A DNA stretch of 64,000 nucleotides from Lactobacillus sp. PV034 (GCF_014522305.1 NZ_CP041982.1:1431001-1495000); one strand, 5' to 3'; shown: positions 12,231-24,206, counted from the first letter of the stretch. Notes: generated by a model from the sequence alone, not told the origin. Translations and numbers: made by a program.

Positions 12231-12401
12231 TGTTTAAAAGGCTGAAACTCAGGATTTCACTGATCTATTGTCCAGTGAGATGATAAAACAAAAACGACTT
12301 ATTAAGTTGTTTTTGTTTTTTTGTACCCAAAAATAGGCTTTTTGCAAAATGTAACACAAATGTAATATTAGGCTCTTTTTATGCAAGAAAGGATGTTTGC
12401 T
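12231..12401 (+). ncRNA. Structured rpoB 5' leader, candidate lacto-rpoB motif
   Basis: About 170 bases between the promoter and the rpoB start. It holds a first hairpin (TCACTG 12257-12262 with CAGTGA 12273-12278, extended by two weaker pairs), then a 16-bp terminator-like hairpin at 12285-12320 with a T tail, then about 80 bases containing the rpoB ribosome binding site. A conserved structure called lacto-rpoB has been described in 5' UTRs of rpoB in lactic acid bacteria. The location fits, but I cannot align it to the covariance model. Confidence 0.65.
12285..12324 (+). terminator. Terminator or attenuator inside the rpoB leader
   Basis: Arms 12285-12300 and 12305-12320 pair over 16 bp with one G-T pair, loop ATTA, followed by a T run. 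It lies about 80 bases before rpoB and after the strong promoter, so either rpoB is controlled by read-through or a short separate RNA is made. Confidence 0.75.
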
Positions 12402-15400
12402 GTGTTAGGACATACTGTAAACTACGGTAGCCATCGTACTAGACGTAGCTTCTCACGCATCAAAGAAGTGTTGAAGCTTCCTAATTTAACCGATGTGCAA
12501 ACGCAATCTTACAAGTGGTTTCTAGATGAAGGTATTCGTGAAATGTTTGATGACATTATGCCAATTTCAGACTTTTCAGGAAAACTTTCTCTTGAGTTTG
12601 TTGATTACAAGCTTTTAAAACCTAAATATACCCTTGAAGAAGCACGTGATCATGATGCTAATTATGCTGCACCATTACACGTAACTTTGAAGTTAACTAA
12701 CCATGAAACTGGTGAAATTAAAACTCAAGATGTCTTCTTTGGTGATTTCCCATTGATGACTGATTCTGGTACTTTCGTAATTAATGGTGCCGAAAGAGTT
12801 ATTGTTTCTCAATTAGTGCGTTCACCTGGTGTATATTACAATTCAGATTTTGATAAGAATGGTCGTGCAATCTACGGCGCAACTGTAATTCCTAACCGTG
12901 GTGCTTGGCTTGAATATGAAACTGATGCCAAGAACTTAGCATACGTACGTATTGATAGAACCCGTAAACTTCCATTATCTATCTTAATTCGTGCTTTAGG
13001 ATTTGGTTCTGATAGTGAAATCCTAGATATGTTTGGTGATATCGATTCACTTAAATTTACTTTAGATAAAGATTTACATAAGAATCCAGCTGATTCTAGA
13101 GTTGCAGAAGCATTAAAGGATATCTACGAAAGATTACGTCCTGGTGAACCTAAGACTACTGATTCATCTCGTTCACTTCTTTATGCTCGCTTCTTTGATC
13201 CAAGAAGATATGATTTAGCTCCTGTTGGTCGTTACAAGATCAATAAGAAGCTATCTTTGAAGAATCGTTTATTAAAGCAAACTTTAGCCGAAACTTTAGC
13301 AGATCCAGATACTGGTGAAATTATTGCTAAGAAGGGTACTGTTGTTACTCATGAAGTAATGGAAAAATTAAGTCCTTACTTAGATCGTGATGATTTCAAG
13401 ATGGTAACTTATGAACCATCAGATGAAGCCGTTGTTCCTGAACCAATTACTGTTCAAGAAATTAAGGTTTACTCAAAGAATGATCCTGAAAAAGAAGTTA
13501 AGTTGATGTCAAATGGTCATATTGCTGATGATGTTAAACACTTAACTCCAGCTGATGTCTTAAGTTCAATTAATTATTTCTTTAACTTACAAGAAGGTAT
13601 TGGTACTACTGATGATATCGACCACTTAGGTAACCGTCGTATTCGTCGTGTTGGTGAATTACTTCAAAATCAATTTAGAATTGGTTTAGCACGTATGGAA
13701 CGTGTTGTTCGTGAAAGAATGTCAACTCAAGATATTGAAACTGTTACTCCACAACAATTAATCAATATCCGTCCGGTTGTTGCATCCGTGAAAGAATTCT
13801 TTGGTTCATCACAATTGTCACAATTCATGGACCAAAACAACCCATTGGGTGAGTTAACTCACAAACGTCGTATGTCAGCCTTAGGACCTGGTGGTTTGTC
13901 TCGTGATCGTGCCGGTTATGAAGTTCGTGATGTGCACTATACTCACTATGGTCGTCTTTGTCCGATTGAAACACCTGAAGGACCTAACATTGGTTTGATT
14001 AACTCATTGGCAACCTATGCCGTAGTTAACAAGTATGGTTTCATTGAAACTCCATACCGTCGCGTTTCTTGGACTGATCACAAAGTTACAGATAAGATTG
14101 ATTACTTAACTGCTGACGAAGAAGATAACTACATTATTGCCAGTGCCAACTCTCCACTTAATGAAGATGGCTCATTTAAGGATGATATTATTTTGGCACG
14201 TCATAAGGAAGATAACGTCGAAGTATCACCTGATAAAGTGGACTACATGGATGTTATTCCTAAGCAAGTAGTTTCTGTAACTTCTGCATGTATCCCATTC
14301 CTTGAAAACGATGACTCAAACCGTGCTTTGATGGGAGCTAACCACCAACGTCAAGCTGTTCCTTTAATTAATCCACATGCACCACTTGTTGGTACGGGTA
14401 TGGAATATCGTGCTGCTCACGATTCTGGGGATGCTCTTTTAGCTAAAGCTCCTGGTGTAGTTGAATACGTTGACGCAAATGAAATCAGAGTAAGACGTGA
14501 TGACAAGACTTTAGATACTTATATTCTTGAAAAATACCGTCGTTCAAACGCAACTAAGAACTACAACCAAACTCCAAATGTAAATAAGGGTGATAAGGTT
14601 GTAGCTGGTGAAGTTATTGCAGATGGTCCAGCAATGGATAAAGGTGAATTATCTGTTGGTCAAAACCCAATTATTGCCTTTACTACTTGGGACATGTACA
14701 ACTTCGAAGATGCCGTTATGATTTCAGAAAAATTGGTTAAGGATGATGTTTATACTTCAATCCATATCGAAGACTATGAATCTGAAGCTCGTGATACTAA
14801 GTTAGGACCTGAAGAAATTACTCGTGAAATTCCTAACGTAGGTGAAGATGCCCTTAAGGATCTTGACGAAGAAGGTATCGTACGTATCGGTGCTGAAGTT
14901 AAAGATGGTGACATTTTGGTTGGTAAGGTAACTCCTAAAGGAGTAACTGAATTATCAGCCGAAGAACGTTTACTTCACGCAATCTTTGGTGAAAAGGCTC
15001 GTGAAGTTCGTGATACTTCTCTCCGTGTACCACATGGTGGTGGCGGAATTGTCCAAAACGTACAAGTCTTCACTCGTGAAGCTGGAGATGAATTAGCTCC
15101 TGGTGTAAATAAGATGGTTCGTGTTTACATCGTTCAAAAACGTAAGATCCAAGTTGGTGATAAGGTCTCTGGACGTCACGGAAACAAGGGTACTATTGCC
15201 TTGGTTTGTCCTGAAGAAGATATGCCTTACTTACCAGATGGTCGTCCAGTTGACATTTGCTTGAACCCAATGGGTGTGCCTTCACGTATGAATATTGGAC
15301 AGGTTCTTGAATTACACTTAGGTATGGCTGCAAAACACTTAGGTATTCACGTAGCAACTCCAGTATTCGATGGTGCTACTGAAGATGACATGTGGGACTT

Positions 15401-16013
15401 AGTTCGTGAAGCTGGTTTAGGTAAAGATGGTAAGACAGTTCTTTACGATGGACGTACCGGTGAACCATTCCATAACAGAGTTTCTGTTGGGGTTATGTAC
15501 TACTTGAAGTTAACTCACATGGTAGACGACAAGATCCACGCACGTTCAATTGGGCCTTACTCATTGGTTACTCAACAACCACTTGGTGGTAAAGCACAAT
15601 TTGGTGGACAGCGTTTTGGTGAAATGGAAGTTTGGGCTCTTGAAGCTTACGGTGCAGCTTACACTCTCCAAGAAATCTTGACTTACAAGTCTGATGACGT
15701 TGTTGGTCGTGTAAAAGCATACGAAGCAATTGTTAAGGGCGAAAAGATTCCAAAACCTGGTGTACCAGAATCATTTAGAGTTTTAGTAAAAGAACTCCAA
15801 TCTCTTGGTTTAGACATTAATGTGTTAGATTTGAACCATCAAGAAGTAGATCTTCGTGATATGGAAGATGCAAATGAACATCTTAATATTGATACATTAT
15901 CTAAGATGGCTGAACAACAAGAAAAGAAGAAGTTAGCCGAAGAAGCTGCCAAAAATGAAGAACAAGCTCATTCTGTAGTAGATTCTTCGTCAGATGACAA
16001 GCTTTCTAATTAA
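12402..16013 (+). CDS. rpoB: RNA polymerase beta subunit
   Basis: Catalytic core subunit of RNA polymerase. The frame is open from ATG 12381, but GTG 12402 is the likely start: GAAAGGA (12386-12392) is 9 bases upstream and the protein then begins like other firmicute RpoB proteins, giving 1203 residues. The rifampicin-binding region ('[20 protein letters not shown]') has no obvious substitutions. The last 30 or so residues are acidic, serine-rich and variable, common in lactobacilli. rpoC follows after 18 bases. Confidence 0.97.
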   Translation: MLGHTVNYGSHRTRRSFSRIKEVLKLPNLTDVQTQSYKWFLDEGIREMFDDIMPISDFSGKLSLEFVDYKLLKPKYTLEEARDHDANYAAPLHVTLKLTNHETGEIKTQDVFFGDFPLMTDSGTFVINGAERVIVSQLVRSPGVYYNSDFDKNGRAIYGATVIPNRGAWLEYETDAKNLAYVRIDRTRKLPLSILIRALGFGSDSEILDMFGDIDSLKFTLDKDLHKNPADSRVAEALKDIYERLRPGEPKTTDSSRSLLYARFFDPRRYDLAPVGRYKINKKLSLKNRLLKQTLAETLADPDTGEIIAKKGTVVTHEVMEKLSPYLDRDDFKMVTYEPSDEAVVPEPITVQEIKVYSKNDPEKEVKLMSNGHIADDVKHLTPADVLSSINYFFNLQEGIGTTDDIDHLGNRRIRRVGELLQNQFRIGLARMERVVRERMSTQDIETVTPQQLINIRPVVASVKEFFGSSQLSQFMDQNNPLGELTHKRRMSALGPGGLSRDRAGYEVRDVHYTHYGRLCPIETPEGPNIGLINSLATYAVVNKYGFIETPYRRVSWTDHKVTDKIDYLTADEEDNYIIASANSPLNEDGSFKDDIILARHKEDNVEVSPDKVDYMDVIPKQVVSVTSACIPFLENDDSNRALMGANHQRQAVPLINPHAPLVGTGMEYRAAHDSGDALLAKAPGVVEYVDANEIRVRRDDKTLDTYILEKYRRSNATKNYNQTPNVNKGDKVVAGEVIADGPAMDKGELSVGQNPIIAFTTWDMYNFEDAVMISEKLVKDDVYTSIHIEDYESEARDTKLGPEEITREIPNVGEDALKDLDEEGIVRIGAEVKDGDILVGKVTPKGVTELSAEERLLHAIFGEKAREVRDTSLRVPHGGGGIVQNVQVFTREAGDELAPGVNKMVRVYIVQKRKIQVGDKVSGRHGNKGTIALVCPEEDMPYLPDGRPVDICLNPMGVPSRMNIGQVLELHLGMAAKHLGIHVATPVFDGATEDDMWDLVREAGLGKDGKTVLYDGRTGEPFHNRVSVGVMYYLKLTHMVDDKIHARSIGPYSLVTQQPLGGKAQFGGQRFGEMEVWALEAYGAAYTLQEILTYKSDDVVGRVKAYEAIVKGEKIPKPGVPESFRVLVKELQSLGLDINVLDLNHQEVDLRDMEDANEHLNIDTLSKMAEQQEKKKLAEEAAKNEEQAHSVVDSSSDDKLSN

Positions 16014-16031
16014 TTAACAGGAGGTTAAACT

Positions 16032-19000
16032 TTGATTGACGTAAATAAGTTTGAAAGTATGCAAATAGGTTTAGCATCTCCAAACAAGATCAGAAGCTGG
16101 TCTTATGGTGAAGTTAAGAAACCTGAAACTATTAATTATCGTACTTTGAAACCAGAAAAAGACGGTCTTTTTGACGAAAGAATTTTTGGACCAACTAAGG
16201 ATTACGCTTGTGCTTGTGGTAAGTACAAAGGCGTTCGTTATCGTGGTATTGTCTGTGACCGTTGTGGTGTTGAGGTAACTTCTTCTAAAGTTAGAAGAGA
16301 AAGAATGGGCCACATTGAATTGGCTGCCCCAGTATCACATATCTGGTACTTCAAAGGTATTCCATCACGTATGGGATTGATATTGGATGTATCACCTCGT
16401 TCACTTGAAGAAGTAATTTATTTTGCTGCTTACATTGTGATTGATGCTGGTGATACAGACCTTGAAGATAAGCAACTTTTAACTGAAGTTGAATATCGTG
16501 ATTATAAGGCCAAATATGGCAATCGCTTCGAAGCTAAAATGGGTGCAGAAGCAATCAAGGAACTCTTAGAAAGAGTCGACATTGATAAAGAGGTTACTGC
16601 TCTTAAAGAAGAATTAAAGAGTGCAACTGGTCAAAAGAGAACTAGAGCTATTAGACGTCTGGATATCTTAGATGCATTTAAGACTTCTGGTAATAAGCCA
16701 GAATGGATGATTATGGATTGTATTCCAGTTATTCCACCTGACTTACGTCCTATGGTTCAACTTGATGGGGGTCGTTTTGCGACTTCAGATTTAAATGATT
16801 TATACAGACGTGTAATTAACAGAAATAACCGTTTGAAGAGATTATTAGACCTAAATGCACCTCGAATCATTGTTCAAAATGAAAAGAGAATGCTACAAGA
16901 AGCCGTAGATGCGTTGATTGATAATGGTCGTCGTGGTCGTCCAGTTGTTGGACCAGGTAACCGTCCACTTAAGTCACTTTCTCACATGTTAAAAGGTAAG
17001 CAAGGTCGTTTCCGTCAAAACTTACTTGGTAAACGTGTTGACTACTCTGGTCGTTCAGTTATTGATGTTTCACCAAAATTAAAGTTCTATCAATGTGGTG
17101 TTCCTCGCCCAATGGCGCTTGAATTATTCAAACCATTTGTAATTAATGAATTAGTTAAGCGTGAATTAGCTTCAAATATTAAGAATGCTACTCGTAAGAT
17201 TGATCGTGAAGACGATGAAGTATGGGATGTTTTAGAAGACGTTATCAAAGAGAGACCGGTTCTTTTAAACCGTGCACCTACTCTTCACCGTTTGGGTATT
17301 CAAGCATTTGAACCGGTACTTGTACCAGGTAAGTCTATTAGACTTCACCCATTAGCTTGTGAAGCTTACAATGCCGACTTTGATGGGGACCAAATGGCTA
17401 TTCACGTTCCATTATCAGATGAAGCTGTAGCAGAATCACGTTTACTTATGCTTGCTGCACACCACATCTTAGCTCCTAGAGATGGTAAGCCAGTTGTAAC
17501 TCCATCACAGGATATCGTGTTGGGTAACTATTGGTTAACCCAGTCTGAGCGTGGACGTGAAGGTGAAGGAATGATTTTTGATTCACCAGAAGAAGCAGCA
17601 ATTGCATATGCAAATGGCGATATTCACTACCACACTAGAATTGGATTAGCAGCTGATTCAATGCCTGAAAAGACTTGGCCAAAGGGTTATGAACATGGTA
17701 TTTTTGTAACTACTTATGGTAAGTTAGTCTTTAACCAAATCTTGCCTGAAGATTTCTTCTACATTAATGATCCAACTCAAGAAAACTTAACTCATCCACT
17801 TGATGAAAAATACTTCTTACAACCAGGTGAAGATATTCACGAAAAATTGGATAATATGAAGTTAGGGGATGCCTTCAAGAAGGGATTCTTGTCGGATATC
17901 ATTGCTCAAATCTACAAGATTTACAAAGTTCAAAGAACTTCAGATTTATTAGATGATATTAAAGAATTAGGTTTCACTGTATGTACCTACTCAGGTTTAA
18001 CTATCGGTGTTGAAGATATTCCTACTATTACTGATAAAGATGATATCGTAGCCGAAGCACGTAAGAAGGTTGATGTTGTGTCTAAGCAATATCGCCGTGG
18101 TTTGATTACTGATGAAGAAAGACACGATCGCGTAATTAGCATTTGGAATAGTTGTAAAGATACTGTGCAAGAAGAAATTGCTGATATTCACGCACCACGT
18201 AACCCAATCACTGTCATGGCTGATTCTGGTGCACGTGGTAACATTTCAAACTTTACTCAATTAGCTGGTATGCGTGGACTTATGGCCGCTCCTAACGGCG
18301 GAATGATGGAAATTCCTGTTACATCAAACTTCCGTGAAGGTCTATCAGTTCTAGAAATGTTCATGTCAACACACGGTGCTCGTAAAGGAATGACCGATAC
18401 CGCCTTGAAGACTGCTAACTCAGGTTACTTAACTCGTCGTTTAGTTGATGTTGCACAAGACGTTATTATTCGTGAAGAAGATTGTGGTACTGATCGTGGT
18501 ATTACGGTTAAAGCTATCACTGAAGGTGATGAAATGATCGAACCACTCTTTGATCGTTTGGTTGGTCGTTACACATTGAAGAGTGTGGTAAATCCTCAAA
18601 CTGGTGAAGTTATTTGTCCAGCAGATGTGATGATGGATGAAGACATGGCTCACAAGATTGTAGATGCTGGTGTAACTGAAGTTACTATTCGTTCTGTCTT
18701 CACTTGTAACACACCACACGGTGTATGTAAGAAATGTTATGGTATGAACCTTGCTACTGGTGAAGATGTTGAAGTTGGTGAAGCAGTAGGTACTGTTGCT
18801 GCTCAATCAATTGGTGAACCAGGTACTCAGCTTACTATGCGTAACTTCCACAACGGTGGGGTTGCCGGTGGTGCTGACATCACCCAAGGTCTTCCTCGTG
18901 TTCAAGAATTGTTTGAAGCACGTAACCCTAAAGGTCGTGCGACAATTTCTGAAGTTAGTGGTGAAGTTACTTCTATTGAAGAAGATCCAGCAGAACACTC

Positions 19001-19703
19001 ACGTCAAATCACTGTTCAAGGTCAAACTGATACTCGTACTTACGATGTGCCTTATACTGCATCTGTAGCAGTTAGCGAAGGTGACCACGTTGAACGTGGT
19101 GATCGTTTGACTATTGGTTCAGTTGATCCTAAGGAATTAATTCGTGTTTGTGATTCATTAACTACTGAAAAATACATTTTGAATGAAATTCAAAAAGCCT
19201 ACAGAATGCAGGGTGTAGAAGTTGCTGATAAGCATGCCGAAGTAATTACTCGTCAAATGTTACAAAAAGTTCGTATTCTTGATCCAGGTGAAACTGATCT
19301 CTTACCAGGTGAATTAATGGATATTGGTGACTTTAAGGAACGTAACAAGGAAGTTATTATTTCCGGTGGTATTCCAGCGACTGCTCAAAGTGTAATTCTT
19401 GGTATTACTAAGGCTGCCCTTGAAACTAACAGTTTCTTATCAGCTGCTTCATTCCAAGAAACTACTCGTATCCTTACTGATGCTTCAATTAGAGGTAAGG
19501 AGGATCCACTTCTTGGACTTAAGGAAAATGTTATCATTGGTAAGATTATTCCTGCTGGTACTGGTATGGCAGTTTACCGTGAAATGGAACCTAAAGTTGA
19601 TGTTCCTGATGAAAACTTAAAAGATGCCAAAAAAGATTCAGTCTATTCTATAGCTGATATTGAAAAGAAATTAGCTGCTGAAAGCAATGACAGTAAGGAC
19701 TAA
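16032..19703 (+). CDS. rpoC: RNA polymerase beta-prime subunit
   Basis: Catalytic core subunit of RNA polymerase. The N-terminal zinc ribbon is visible as CxC near residue 60 plus a CDRC pair about 20 residues later. The magnesium-binding NADFDGD is at 447-453. A second cysteine cluster (CKKCYG) lies near residue 900. TTG start with AGGAGG at 16019-16024. 1223 residues, normal for the genus. Confidence 0.97.
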   Translation: MIDVNKFESMQIGLASPNKIRSWSYGEVKKPETINYRTLKPEKDGLFDERIFGPTKDYACACGKYKGVRYRGIVCDRCGVEVTSSKVRRERMGHIELAAPVSHIWYFKGIPSRMGLILDVSPRSLEEVIYFAAYIVIDAGDTDLEDKQLLTEVEYRDYKAKYGNRFEAKMGAEAIKELLERVDIDKEVTALKEELKSATGQKRTRAIRRLDILDAFKTSGNKPEWMIMDCIPVIPPDLRPMVQLDGGRFATSDLNDLYRRVINRNNRLKRLLDLNAPRIIVQNEKRMLQEAVDALIDNGRRGRPVVGPGNRPLKSLSHMLKGKQGRFRQNLLGKRVDYSGRSVIDVSPKLKFYQCGVPRPMALELFKPFVINELVKRELASNIKNATRKIDREDDEVWDVLEDVIKERPVLLNRAPTLHRLGIQAFEPVLVPGKSIRLHPLACEAYNADFDGDQMAIHVPLSDEAVAESRLLMLAAHHILAPRDGKPVVTPSQDIVLGNYWLTQSERGREGEGMIFDSPEEAAIAYANGDIHYHTRIGLAADSMPEKTWPKGYEHGIFVTTYGKLVFNQILPEDFFYINDPTQENLTHPLDEKYFLQPGEDIHEKLDNMKLGDAFKKGFLSDIIAQIYKIYKVQRTSDLLDDIKELGFTVCTYSGLTIGVEDIPTITDKDDIVAEARKKVDVVSKQYRRGLITDEERHDRVISIWNSCKDTVQEEIADIHAPRNPITVMADSGARGNISNFTQLAGMRGLMAAPNGGMMEIPVTSNFREGLSVLEMFMSTHGARKGMTDTALKTANSGYLTRRLVDVAQDVIIREEDCGTDRGITVKAITEGDEMIEPLFDRLVGRYTLKSVVNPQTGEVICPADVMMDEDMAHKIVDAGVTEVTIRSVFTCNTPHGVCKKCYGMNLATGEDVEVGEAVGTVAAQSIGEPGTQLTMRNFHNGGVAGGADITQGLPRVQELFEARNPKGRATISEVSGEVTSIEEDPAEHSRQITVQGQTDTRTYDVPYTASVAVSEGDHVERGDRLTIGSVDPKELIRVCDSLTTEKYILNEIQKAYRMQGVEVADKHAEVITRQMLQKVRILDPGETDLLPGELMDIGDFKERNKEVIISGGIPATAQSVILGITKAALETNSFLSAASFQETTRILTDASIRGKEDPLLGLKENVIIGKIIPAGTGMAVYREMEPKVDVPDENLKDAKKDSVYSIADIEKKLAAESNDSKD

Positions 19704-19728
19704 TTTGTTTACTAATAATACATTGTGT

Positions 19729-19758
19729 AAAAAAACCGTTCCTATGGAACGGTTTTTT
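19729..19758. terminator. Bidirectional terminator, rpoC and comC-like gene
   Basis: Stem AAAAACCGTTCC/GGAACGGTTTTT (arms 19731-19742 and 19746-19757, loop TAT) has A and T runs on both sides. It serves rpoC on the plus strand and the converging prepilin peptidase gene on the minus strand, whose stop is at 19761. Confidence 0.92.
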
Positions 19759-19760
19759 TA

Positions 19761-20423
19761 CTAAATTAAAATATAACTAATAAAAATAAAGGGTAAAAAT
19801 GGTTGGTAATCGTTGTTTCTATTAAATATATAAAAAAGCAAGAATAAGATTGAAGCCATAAGGAGAACATGTAGTCCAAAAATCTGTCCTTTATACAAAG
19901 AAATTAAAATAAAGAATAGGGTATCACCGATGCCAAATGTATTTTTTAAATTCATGTAGCTCATTATTAAAATGAGAAAAATTAATAGAATCCAATTAGT
20001 AAATGAAAAATAGTGAACGGCTGATTCAGGAGAACCAACTGCAATAATTGTAGGAAGTAGTAAGATAATTGTTTCAAATTCTAAAAAGAAATAATCAAAA
20101 ATCGCTGCTAATAGAAAGAAAAACAGAAAAATAGCACTAATATAACCAGTTCTAGAAAAAGGAAAAATATTGTAGAATGCTATTCCACTGATTATTTCGA
20201 TAAAGAAACTATATAAAGGAATTGGTTCATTGCAATGAGTGCAGCGGCCACGTTTACATAGGTATGAAATAATAGGAATTTGATCTAATAATGTTAAAGG
20301 AAATTGGCAACTGTCACATCGAGATAAAGAATTAATAAACGATTTATCATTATTTCGTTGAACAATTACAAGCGCATGAGAACCAAGAGCTGCACCAATA
20401 AAAAAATTAAAAATCATCATCAT
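19761..20423 (-). CDS. comC: Prepilin peptidase (ComC/PilD-like)
   Basis: Membrane aspartyl protease that cleaves type IV prepilin-like leader peptides, needed for the ComG pseudopilus in DNA uptake. The N-terminal 'FIGAALGS' element is followed by the cytoplasmic cysteine cluster CxxC (36/39) and C-CxxC (56, 61/64). The two catalytic aspartates fit D110 ('AAIFDYF') and D167 in 'FGIGDTL'. About seven hydrophobic segments. The gene starts at the first of three tandem ATGs, 7 bases after GGAGG. It lies alone on the minus strand between rpoC and rpsL. 220 residues, normal length. Confidence 0.85.
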   Translation of the reverse strand: MMMIFNFFIGAALGSHALVIVQRNNDKSFINSLSRCDSCQFPLTLLDQIPIISYLCKRGRCTHCNEPIPLYSFFIEIISGIAFYNIFPFSRTGYISAIFLFFFLLAAIFDYFFLEFETIILLLPTIIAVGSPESAVHYFSFTNWILLIFLILIMSYMNLKNTFGIGDTLFFILISLYKGQIFGLHVLLMASILFLLFYIFNRNNDYQPFLPFIFISYILI

Positions 20424-20477
20424 AACAAAACCTCCATAAATTATTACGAAAAAAGTTGGAATTTTGTTTACTTAATA

Positions 20478-20506
20478 TTGACGCTAAAGTTTATTCGAGG
20501 TAAACT
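20478..20506 (+). promoter_or_regulatory. str operon promoter
   Basis: TTGACG (20478-20483), 17-base spacer, TAAACT (20501-20506). It lies between the divergent comC-like gene and rpsL, giving a leader of about 75 bases. Confidence 0.85.
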
Positions 20507-20530
20507 AACACTCGTGCATATAAATATGAT

Positions 20531-20560
20531 ATCCGTGAGGTTAAAAAGAAACTCCCGGAT
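20531..20560 (+). promoter_or_regulatory. Hairpin in the rpsL leader
   Basis: ATCCG pairs with CGGAT and inner GAG/CTC and GTT/AAC pairs extend the stem. It is 15 bases before the rpsL Shine-Dalgarno sequence and is a candidate autoregulatory site for S12 or S7. Confidence 0.5.
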
Positions 20561-20589
20561 GTGTGAACAAAAATTAGGAGGAAAATTTA

Positions 20590-20997
20590 ATGCCAACTAT
20601 TAACCAATTGGTTAGAAAAGGCCGTCACTCAAAGACGACTAAGTCAAAGTCACCAGCTTTGAACTATGCTTACAACAGCATGAAGAAAGAAATGAATTAT
20701 AACCCAGCTCCTCAAATGCGTGGAGTTGCAACTCGTGTAGGTACTATGACACCTAAGAAACCTAACTCAGCTTTACGTAAGTATGCTCGTGTGCGTCTTT
20801 CAAACATGGTTGAAGTTACTGCTTACATTCCTGGTATTGGTCACAACTTACAAGAACACTCAGTTGTTTTAATTCGTGGTGGTCGTGTTAAGGACCTTCC
20901 TGGTGTTCGTTACCACATTGTTCGTGGTGCTTTGGATACTGCAGGTGTAGATGGTAGAAAGCAATCTCGTTCTAAATACGGTGCAAAGAAGGACTAA
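20590..20997 (+). CDS. rpsL: Ribosomal protein S12
   Basis: Decoding-centre protein of the 30S subunit. The conserved loops '[11 protein letters not shown]' and '[13 protein letters not shown]', whose lysines are the classical streptomycin-resistance positions, are both wild type. ATG 20590 with AGGAGG at 20577-20582. First gene of the str operon, 135 residues. Confidence 0.98.
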   Translation: MPTINQLVRKGRHSKTTKSKSPALNYAYNSMKKEMNYNPAPQMRGVATRVGTMTPKKPNSALRKYARVRLSNMVEVTAYIPGIGHNLQEHSVVLIRGGRVKDLPGVRYHIVRGALDTAGVDGRKQSRSKYGAKKD

Positions 20998-21012
20998 GAG
21001 GAGGAATAACGA

Positions 21013-21483
21013 ATGCCTAGAAAAGGTAAAGTTGCTAAAAGAGAAGTTTTAGCAGATCCAGTATATAACTCTAAGTTGGTTACTAAGTTGATCAACCACT
21101 TAATGATTGATGGTAAGAAAGCAAAAGCTTCATCAATTCTTTACGATTCATTTGATATCATCAAAGACAAGACTGGTAAGGAACCAGTTGAGGTATTTGA
21201 AGAAGCTATGAATAATGTAATGCCAGTTTTGGAAGTTAAAGCTCGCCGTATCGGTGGTTCTAACTACCAAATCCCAGTTGAAGTTCGTCCAGAAAGAAGA
21301 ACTACTCTTGGTTTAAGATGGATCGTTTCATACGCTCGTTTACGTAACGAACATACTATGGACGAACGTCTTGCAAATGAAATTATGGATGCAGCAAATA
21401 ACACTGGTTCTGCAGTTAAGAGACGTGAAGATGTCCACAAGATGGCAGAAGCTAACCGTGCATTTGCTCACTACCGCTTCTAA
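21013..21483 (+). CDS. rpsG: Ribosomal protein S7
   Basis: Primary binder of the 3' domain of 16S rRNA at the 30S head. 156 residues, starting [10 protein letters not shown]. It follows rpsL after 15 bases with GAGGAGG just before the start and is followed by fusA, the usual order. Confidence 0.98.
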   Translation: MPRKGKVAKREVLADPVYNSKLVTKLINHLMIDGKKAKASSILYDSFDIIKDKTGKEPVEVFEEAMNNVMPVLEVKARRIGGSNYQIPVEVRPERRTTLGLRWIVSYARLRNEHTMDERLANEIMDAANNTGSAVKRREDVHKMAEANRAFAHYRF

Positions 21484-21514
21484 TCGTTAGTTTACAAAAG
21501 GAGAAATTAATCTT

Positions 21515-23611
21515 ATGGCTAACAAACGTGAATTCTCTTTAGAAAAGACACGTAACATTGGTATCATGGCCCACATCGATGCCGGTAAGACTACAACTAC
21601 TGAACGTATTTTGTATTACACTGGTAAGATCCACAAAATTGGTGAAACTCACGAAGGTGATTCACAAATGGACTGGATGGATGAAGAAAAAGAACGTGGT
21701 ATCACTATTACTTCAGCAGCTACAACTGCTCAATGGAAAGATTACCGTATTAACATCATTGATACCCCAGGACACGTTGACTTCACTATCGAAGTAGAAC
21801 GTTCACTTCGTGTTTTAGATGGTGCTGTAGCTGTTCTTGATGCTCAAGCTGGTGTTGAACCACAAACTGAAAATGTTTGGCGTCAAGCAGAAACTTATGA
21901 TGTTCCTCGTATTGTTTTCGTTAACAAGATGGATAAGATCGGTGCTGACTTTGATAAATCAGTTAAGTCATTACATGAACGTTTAAACGCAAATGCTCAT
22001 GCTGTTCAAATGCCTATCGGTTCTGCTGATACTTTTGAAGGTGTTATTGACTTAATCGACATGGTTGCCGATGTTTACGACGAAGATAAGATGGGCGCAG
22101 AATGGGAAACTATTCCCGTTCCTGACGAATACAAGGAAGAAGCAACTAAGCGTCGTAACGAATTAATTGAAGCTGTTGCTGATGTTGATGATGCTATCAT
22201 GGATAAATACCTTGGTGGTGAAGAAATTTCTAATGAAGAATTAAAAGCAGCTATCCGTAAAGCTACTTTAAACTTAGAATTCTTCCCTGTATACGCTGGT
22301 TCAGCATTTAAGAACAAGGGTGTTCAAATGATGCTTGATGGTGTTGTTGATTACTTACCATCACCACTTGATGTTAAACCTTATGTTGCTCACGATCCTA
22401 AGACTGGTGAAGAAGTAGAACTTATGGCTGATGATAATAAGCCATTTGCTGCTTTAGCATTTAAGATTGCCAGTGACCCATTTGTTGGTCGTTTAACTTA
22501 TATTCGTGTTTATACTGGTTCACTTATGTCAGGTTCATACGTATTAAACGCATCAAAGAATAGTCGTGAACGTGTTGGTCGTTTGCTTCAAATGCACGCT
22601 AACTCAAGAAGCGAAATTCCTGAAGTATTCTCAGGTGATATTGCTGGTGCTATCGGTTTGAAGAATACCACTACTGGTGATTCATTAACTGATCCAGATC
22701 ACCCACTTATTTTGGAAAGTCTTCAAATTCCAGATCCAGTTATCCAAGTTTCTATTGAACCTAAATCTAAGGCTGACCGTGATAAGATGGATGTTGCTTT
22801 ACAAAAGCTTACTGAAGAAGATCCAACTTTCCGTGCAGAAACTAACCCAGAAACTGGTCAAACTTTAGTTTCAGGTATGGGTGAATTACACCTTGACATC
22901 ATGGTTGAACGTATGAAGCGTGAATTTAATGTTGAAGCAACTATTGGTGAACCACAAGTTGCTTACCGTGAAACCTTCACTAAGCCTGCTAAGGCACAAG
23001 GTAAATTCGTTCGTCAATCCGGTGGTAAAGGTCAATATGGTGATGTTTGGGTGGAATTTACTCCAAACGAAGAAGGTAAAGGTTACGAATTCGAAGATGC
23101 TATCGTTGGTGGTGTTGTTCCTCGTGAATTTATTCCTTCAGTTGACCAAGGTTTACAAGAAGCTATGAAGAATGGTGTTCTTGCTGGATACCCATTAATT
23201 GACGTTAAGGCTAAGCTTTACGATGGTAGTTACCACGAAGTCGACTCATCAGAAGCTGCATTTAAGGTTGCTGCTTCACTTGCATTAAAGAACGCTGCAG
23301 GCAAAGCAGGTGCTGTAGTTCTTGAACCAATTATGAAAGTTCAAGTAACTACTCCTGAAGAATACCTTGGTGACGTTATGGGTTCTGTTACTGCTCGTCG
23401 TGGTACCATGGAAGGTATGGAAGACAGGGCTGGTGCTAAGATTATTAATGCCTTTGTTCCACTTGCAGAAATGTTTGGTTACGCAACTACTTTGCGTTCA
23501 TCAACTCAAGGACGTGGTACTTTCACTATGGTATTTGATCACTACAGTCCAACTCCTAAGTCAATCCAAGAAGAAATTATCAAGAAGCGTGGAGGAAACG
23601 CTGACGACTAA
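21515..23611 (+). CDS. fusA: Elongation factor G
   Basis: Ribosomal translocase GTPase. The P-loop [13 protein letters not shown] is at about 16-28, then DTPGHVDF and NKMDK, and domains II-V follow over 698 residues. ATG with AAGGAG upstream. tuf, often last in this operon, is not present: a terminator follows at once. Confidence 0.98.
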   Translation: MANKREFSLEKTRNIGIMAHIDAGKTTTTERILYYTGKIHKIGETHEGDSQMDWMDEEKERGITITSAATTAQWKDYRINIIDTPGHVDFTIEVERSLRVLDGAVAVLDAQAGVEPQTENVWRQAETYDVPRIVFVNKMDKIGADFDKSVKSLHERLNANAHAVQMPIGSADTFEGVIDLIDMVADVYDEDKMGAEWETIPVPDEYKEEATKRRNELIEAVADVDDAIMDKYLGGEEISNEELKAAIRKATLNLEFFPVYAGSAFKNKGVQMMLDGVVDYLPSPLDVKPYVAHDPKTGEEVELMADDNKPFAALAFKIASDPFVGRLTYIRVYTGSLMSGSYVLNASKNSRERVGRLLQMHANSRSEIPEVFSGDIAGAIGLKNTTTGDSLTDPDHPLILESLQIPDPVIQVSIEPKSKADRDKMDVALQKLTEEDPTFRAETNPETGQTLVSGMGELHLDIMVERMKREFNVEATIGEPQVAYRETFTKPAKAQGKFVRQSGGKGQYGDVWVEFTPNEEGKGYEFEDAIVGGVVPREFIPSVDQGLQEAMKNGVLAGYPLIDVKAKLYDGSYHEVDSSEAAFKVAASLALKNAAGKAGAVVLEPIMKVQVTTPEEYLGDVMGSVTARRGTMEGMEDRAGAKIINAFVPLAEMFGYATTLRSSTQGRGTFTMVFDHYSPTPKSIQEEIIKKRGGNADD

Positions 23612-23623
23612 TAATATTCTTTT

Positions 23624-23655
23624 AAAAGAAGTAGGTAAATCCTACTTCTTTTTTT
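23624..23655 (+). terminator. Terminator after fusA
   Basis: Stem AAGAAGTAGG/CCTACTTCTT (arms 23626-23635 and 23641-23650) with a long T run closes the str operon. Confidence 0.93.
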
Positions 23656-23684
23656 GTATAAAATAAATTTATTGCCGAAATCCC

Positions 23685-23713
23685 TTGATAAATAAGGAAA
23701 GTAGAAGTACAAT
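23685..23713 (+). promoter_or_regulatory. S10 operon promoter
   Basis: TTGATA (23685-23690), 17-base spacer, TACAAT (23708-23713). It drives the long ribosomal protein operon through a leader of about 150 bases. Confidence 0.87.
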
Positions 23714-23719
23714 AATAAG

Positions 23720-23870
23720 CGTGCATTTTGATGGGCGTAGTCTGTCTATTGCACAATTGTTAAGCTTTGACGCAAAAGGTTGCGGCACACCAGGCTGCAT
23801 TGCCACAGAGGTGAGTCGGTAATTTTTGCCGAGCTAGTCATCTTTTAAAGAAGACGAAGGAGGTTATTAG
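23720..23870 (+). promoter_or_regulatory. Structured leader of the S10 operon
   Basis: About 150 untranslated bases with several possible hairpins: GTGCA/TGCAC closing 23721-23754, a weaker CACC/GGTG pairing at 23788-23813, and CGGTAA/TTGCCG at 23817-23831. The rpsJ Shine-Dalgarno AAGGAGG follows. Ribosomal protein feedback (L4 in enterobacteria) is known for S10 leaders. Whether this one is regulated is inference. Confidence 0.55.
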
Positions 23871-24179
23871 ATGGCAAGTCAACAAATTCGTATTAGATTA
23901 AAGTCTTACGAACATGGTATTCTCGATGAGTCAGCTGCTAAAATCGTAGCTACTGCGCAAAGAACTGGTGCAGAAATTTCTGGTCCAGTTCCATTGCCTA
24001 CTGAAAGAACTTTGTTCACTGTTTTACGTTCACCACACAAGAACAAGGATTCACGTGAACAATTTGAAATTCGTACGCACAAGCGTTTAATCGACATTTT
24101 GAATCCAACACCAAAGACTGTTGATTCATTAATGAAGCTTGATTTACCAAGCGGCGTTGATATCGAGATTAAATTATAA
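23871..24179 (+). CDS. rpsJ: Ribosomal protein S10
   Basis: 30S head protein that also acts as NusE in antitermination. 102 residues, starting [15 protein letters not shown], with the conserved 'HKDSREQFE'-like and '[10 protein letters not shown]' segments. First gene of the operon. Confidence 0.98.
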   Translation: MASQQIRIRLKSYEHGILDESAAKIVATAQRTGAEISGPVPLPTERTLFTVLRSPHKNKDSREQFEIRTHKRLIDILNPTPKTVDSLMKLDLPSGVDIEIKL

Positions 24180-24206
24180 TTTTAAACACATTATGGAGGT
24201 GTAATC

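Noticed and set aside
18796..19068. 90-residue plus-strand ORF inside rpoC
   Set aside because: Shadow frame of a highly conserved gene; leucine- and valine-rich as expected for out-of-frame reading of this codon usage.
20358..20603. 81-residue ORF overlapping the comC start, str promoter and rpsL start
   Set aside because: It crosses a strong promoter and the rpsL leader, has no good ribosome binding site, and overlaps two better supported features.
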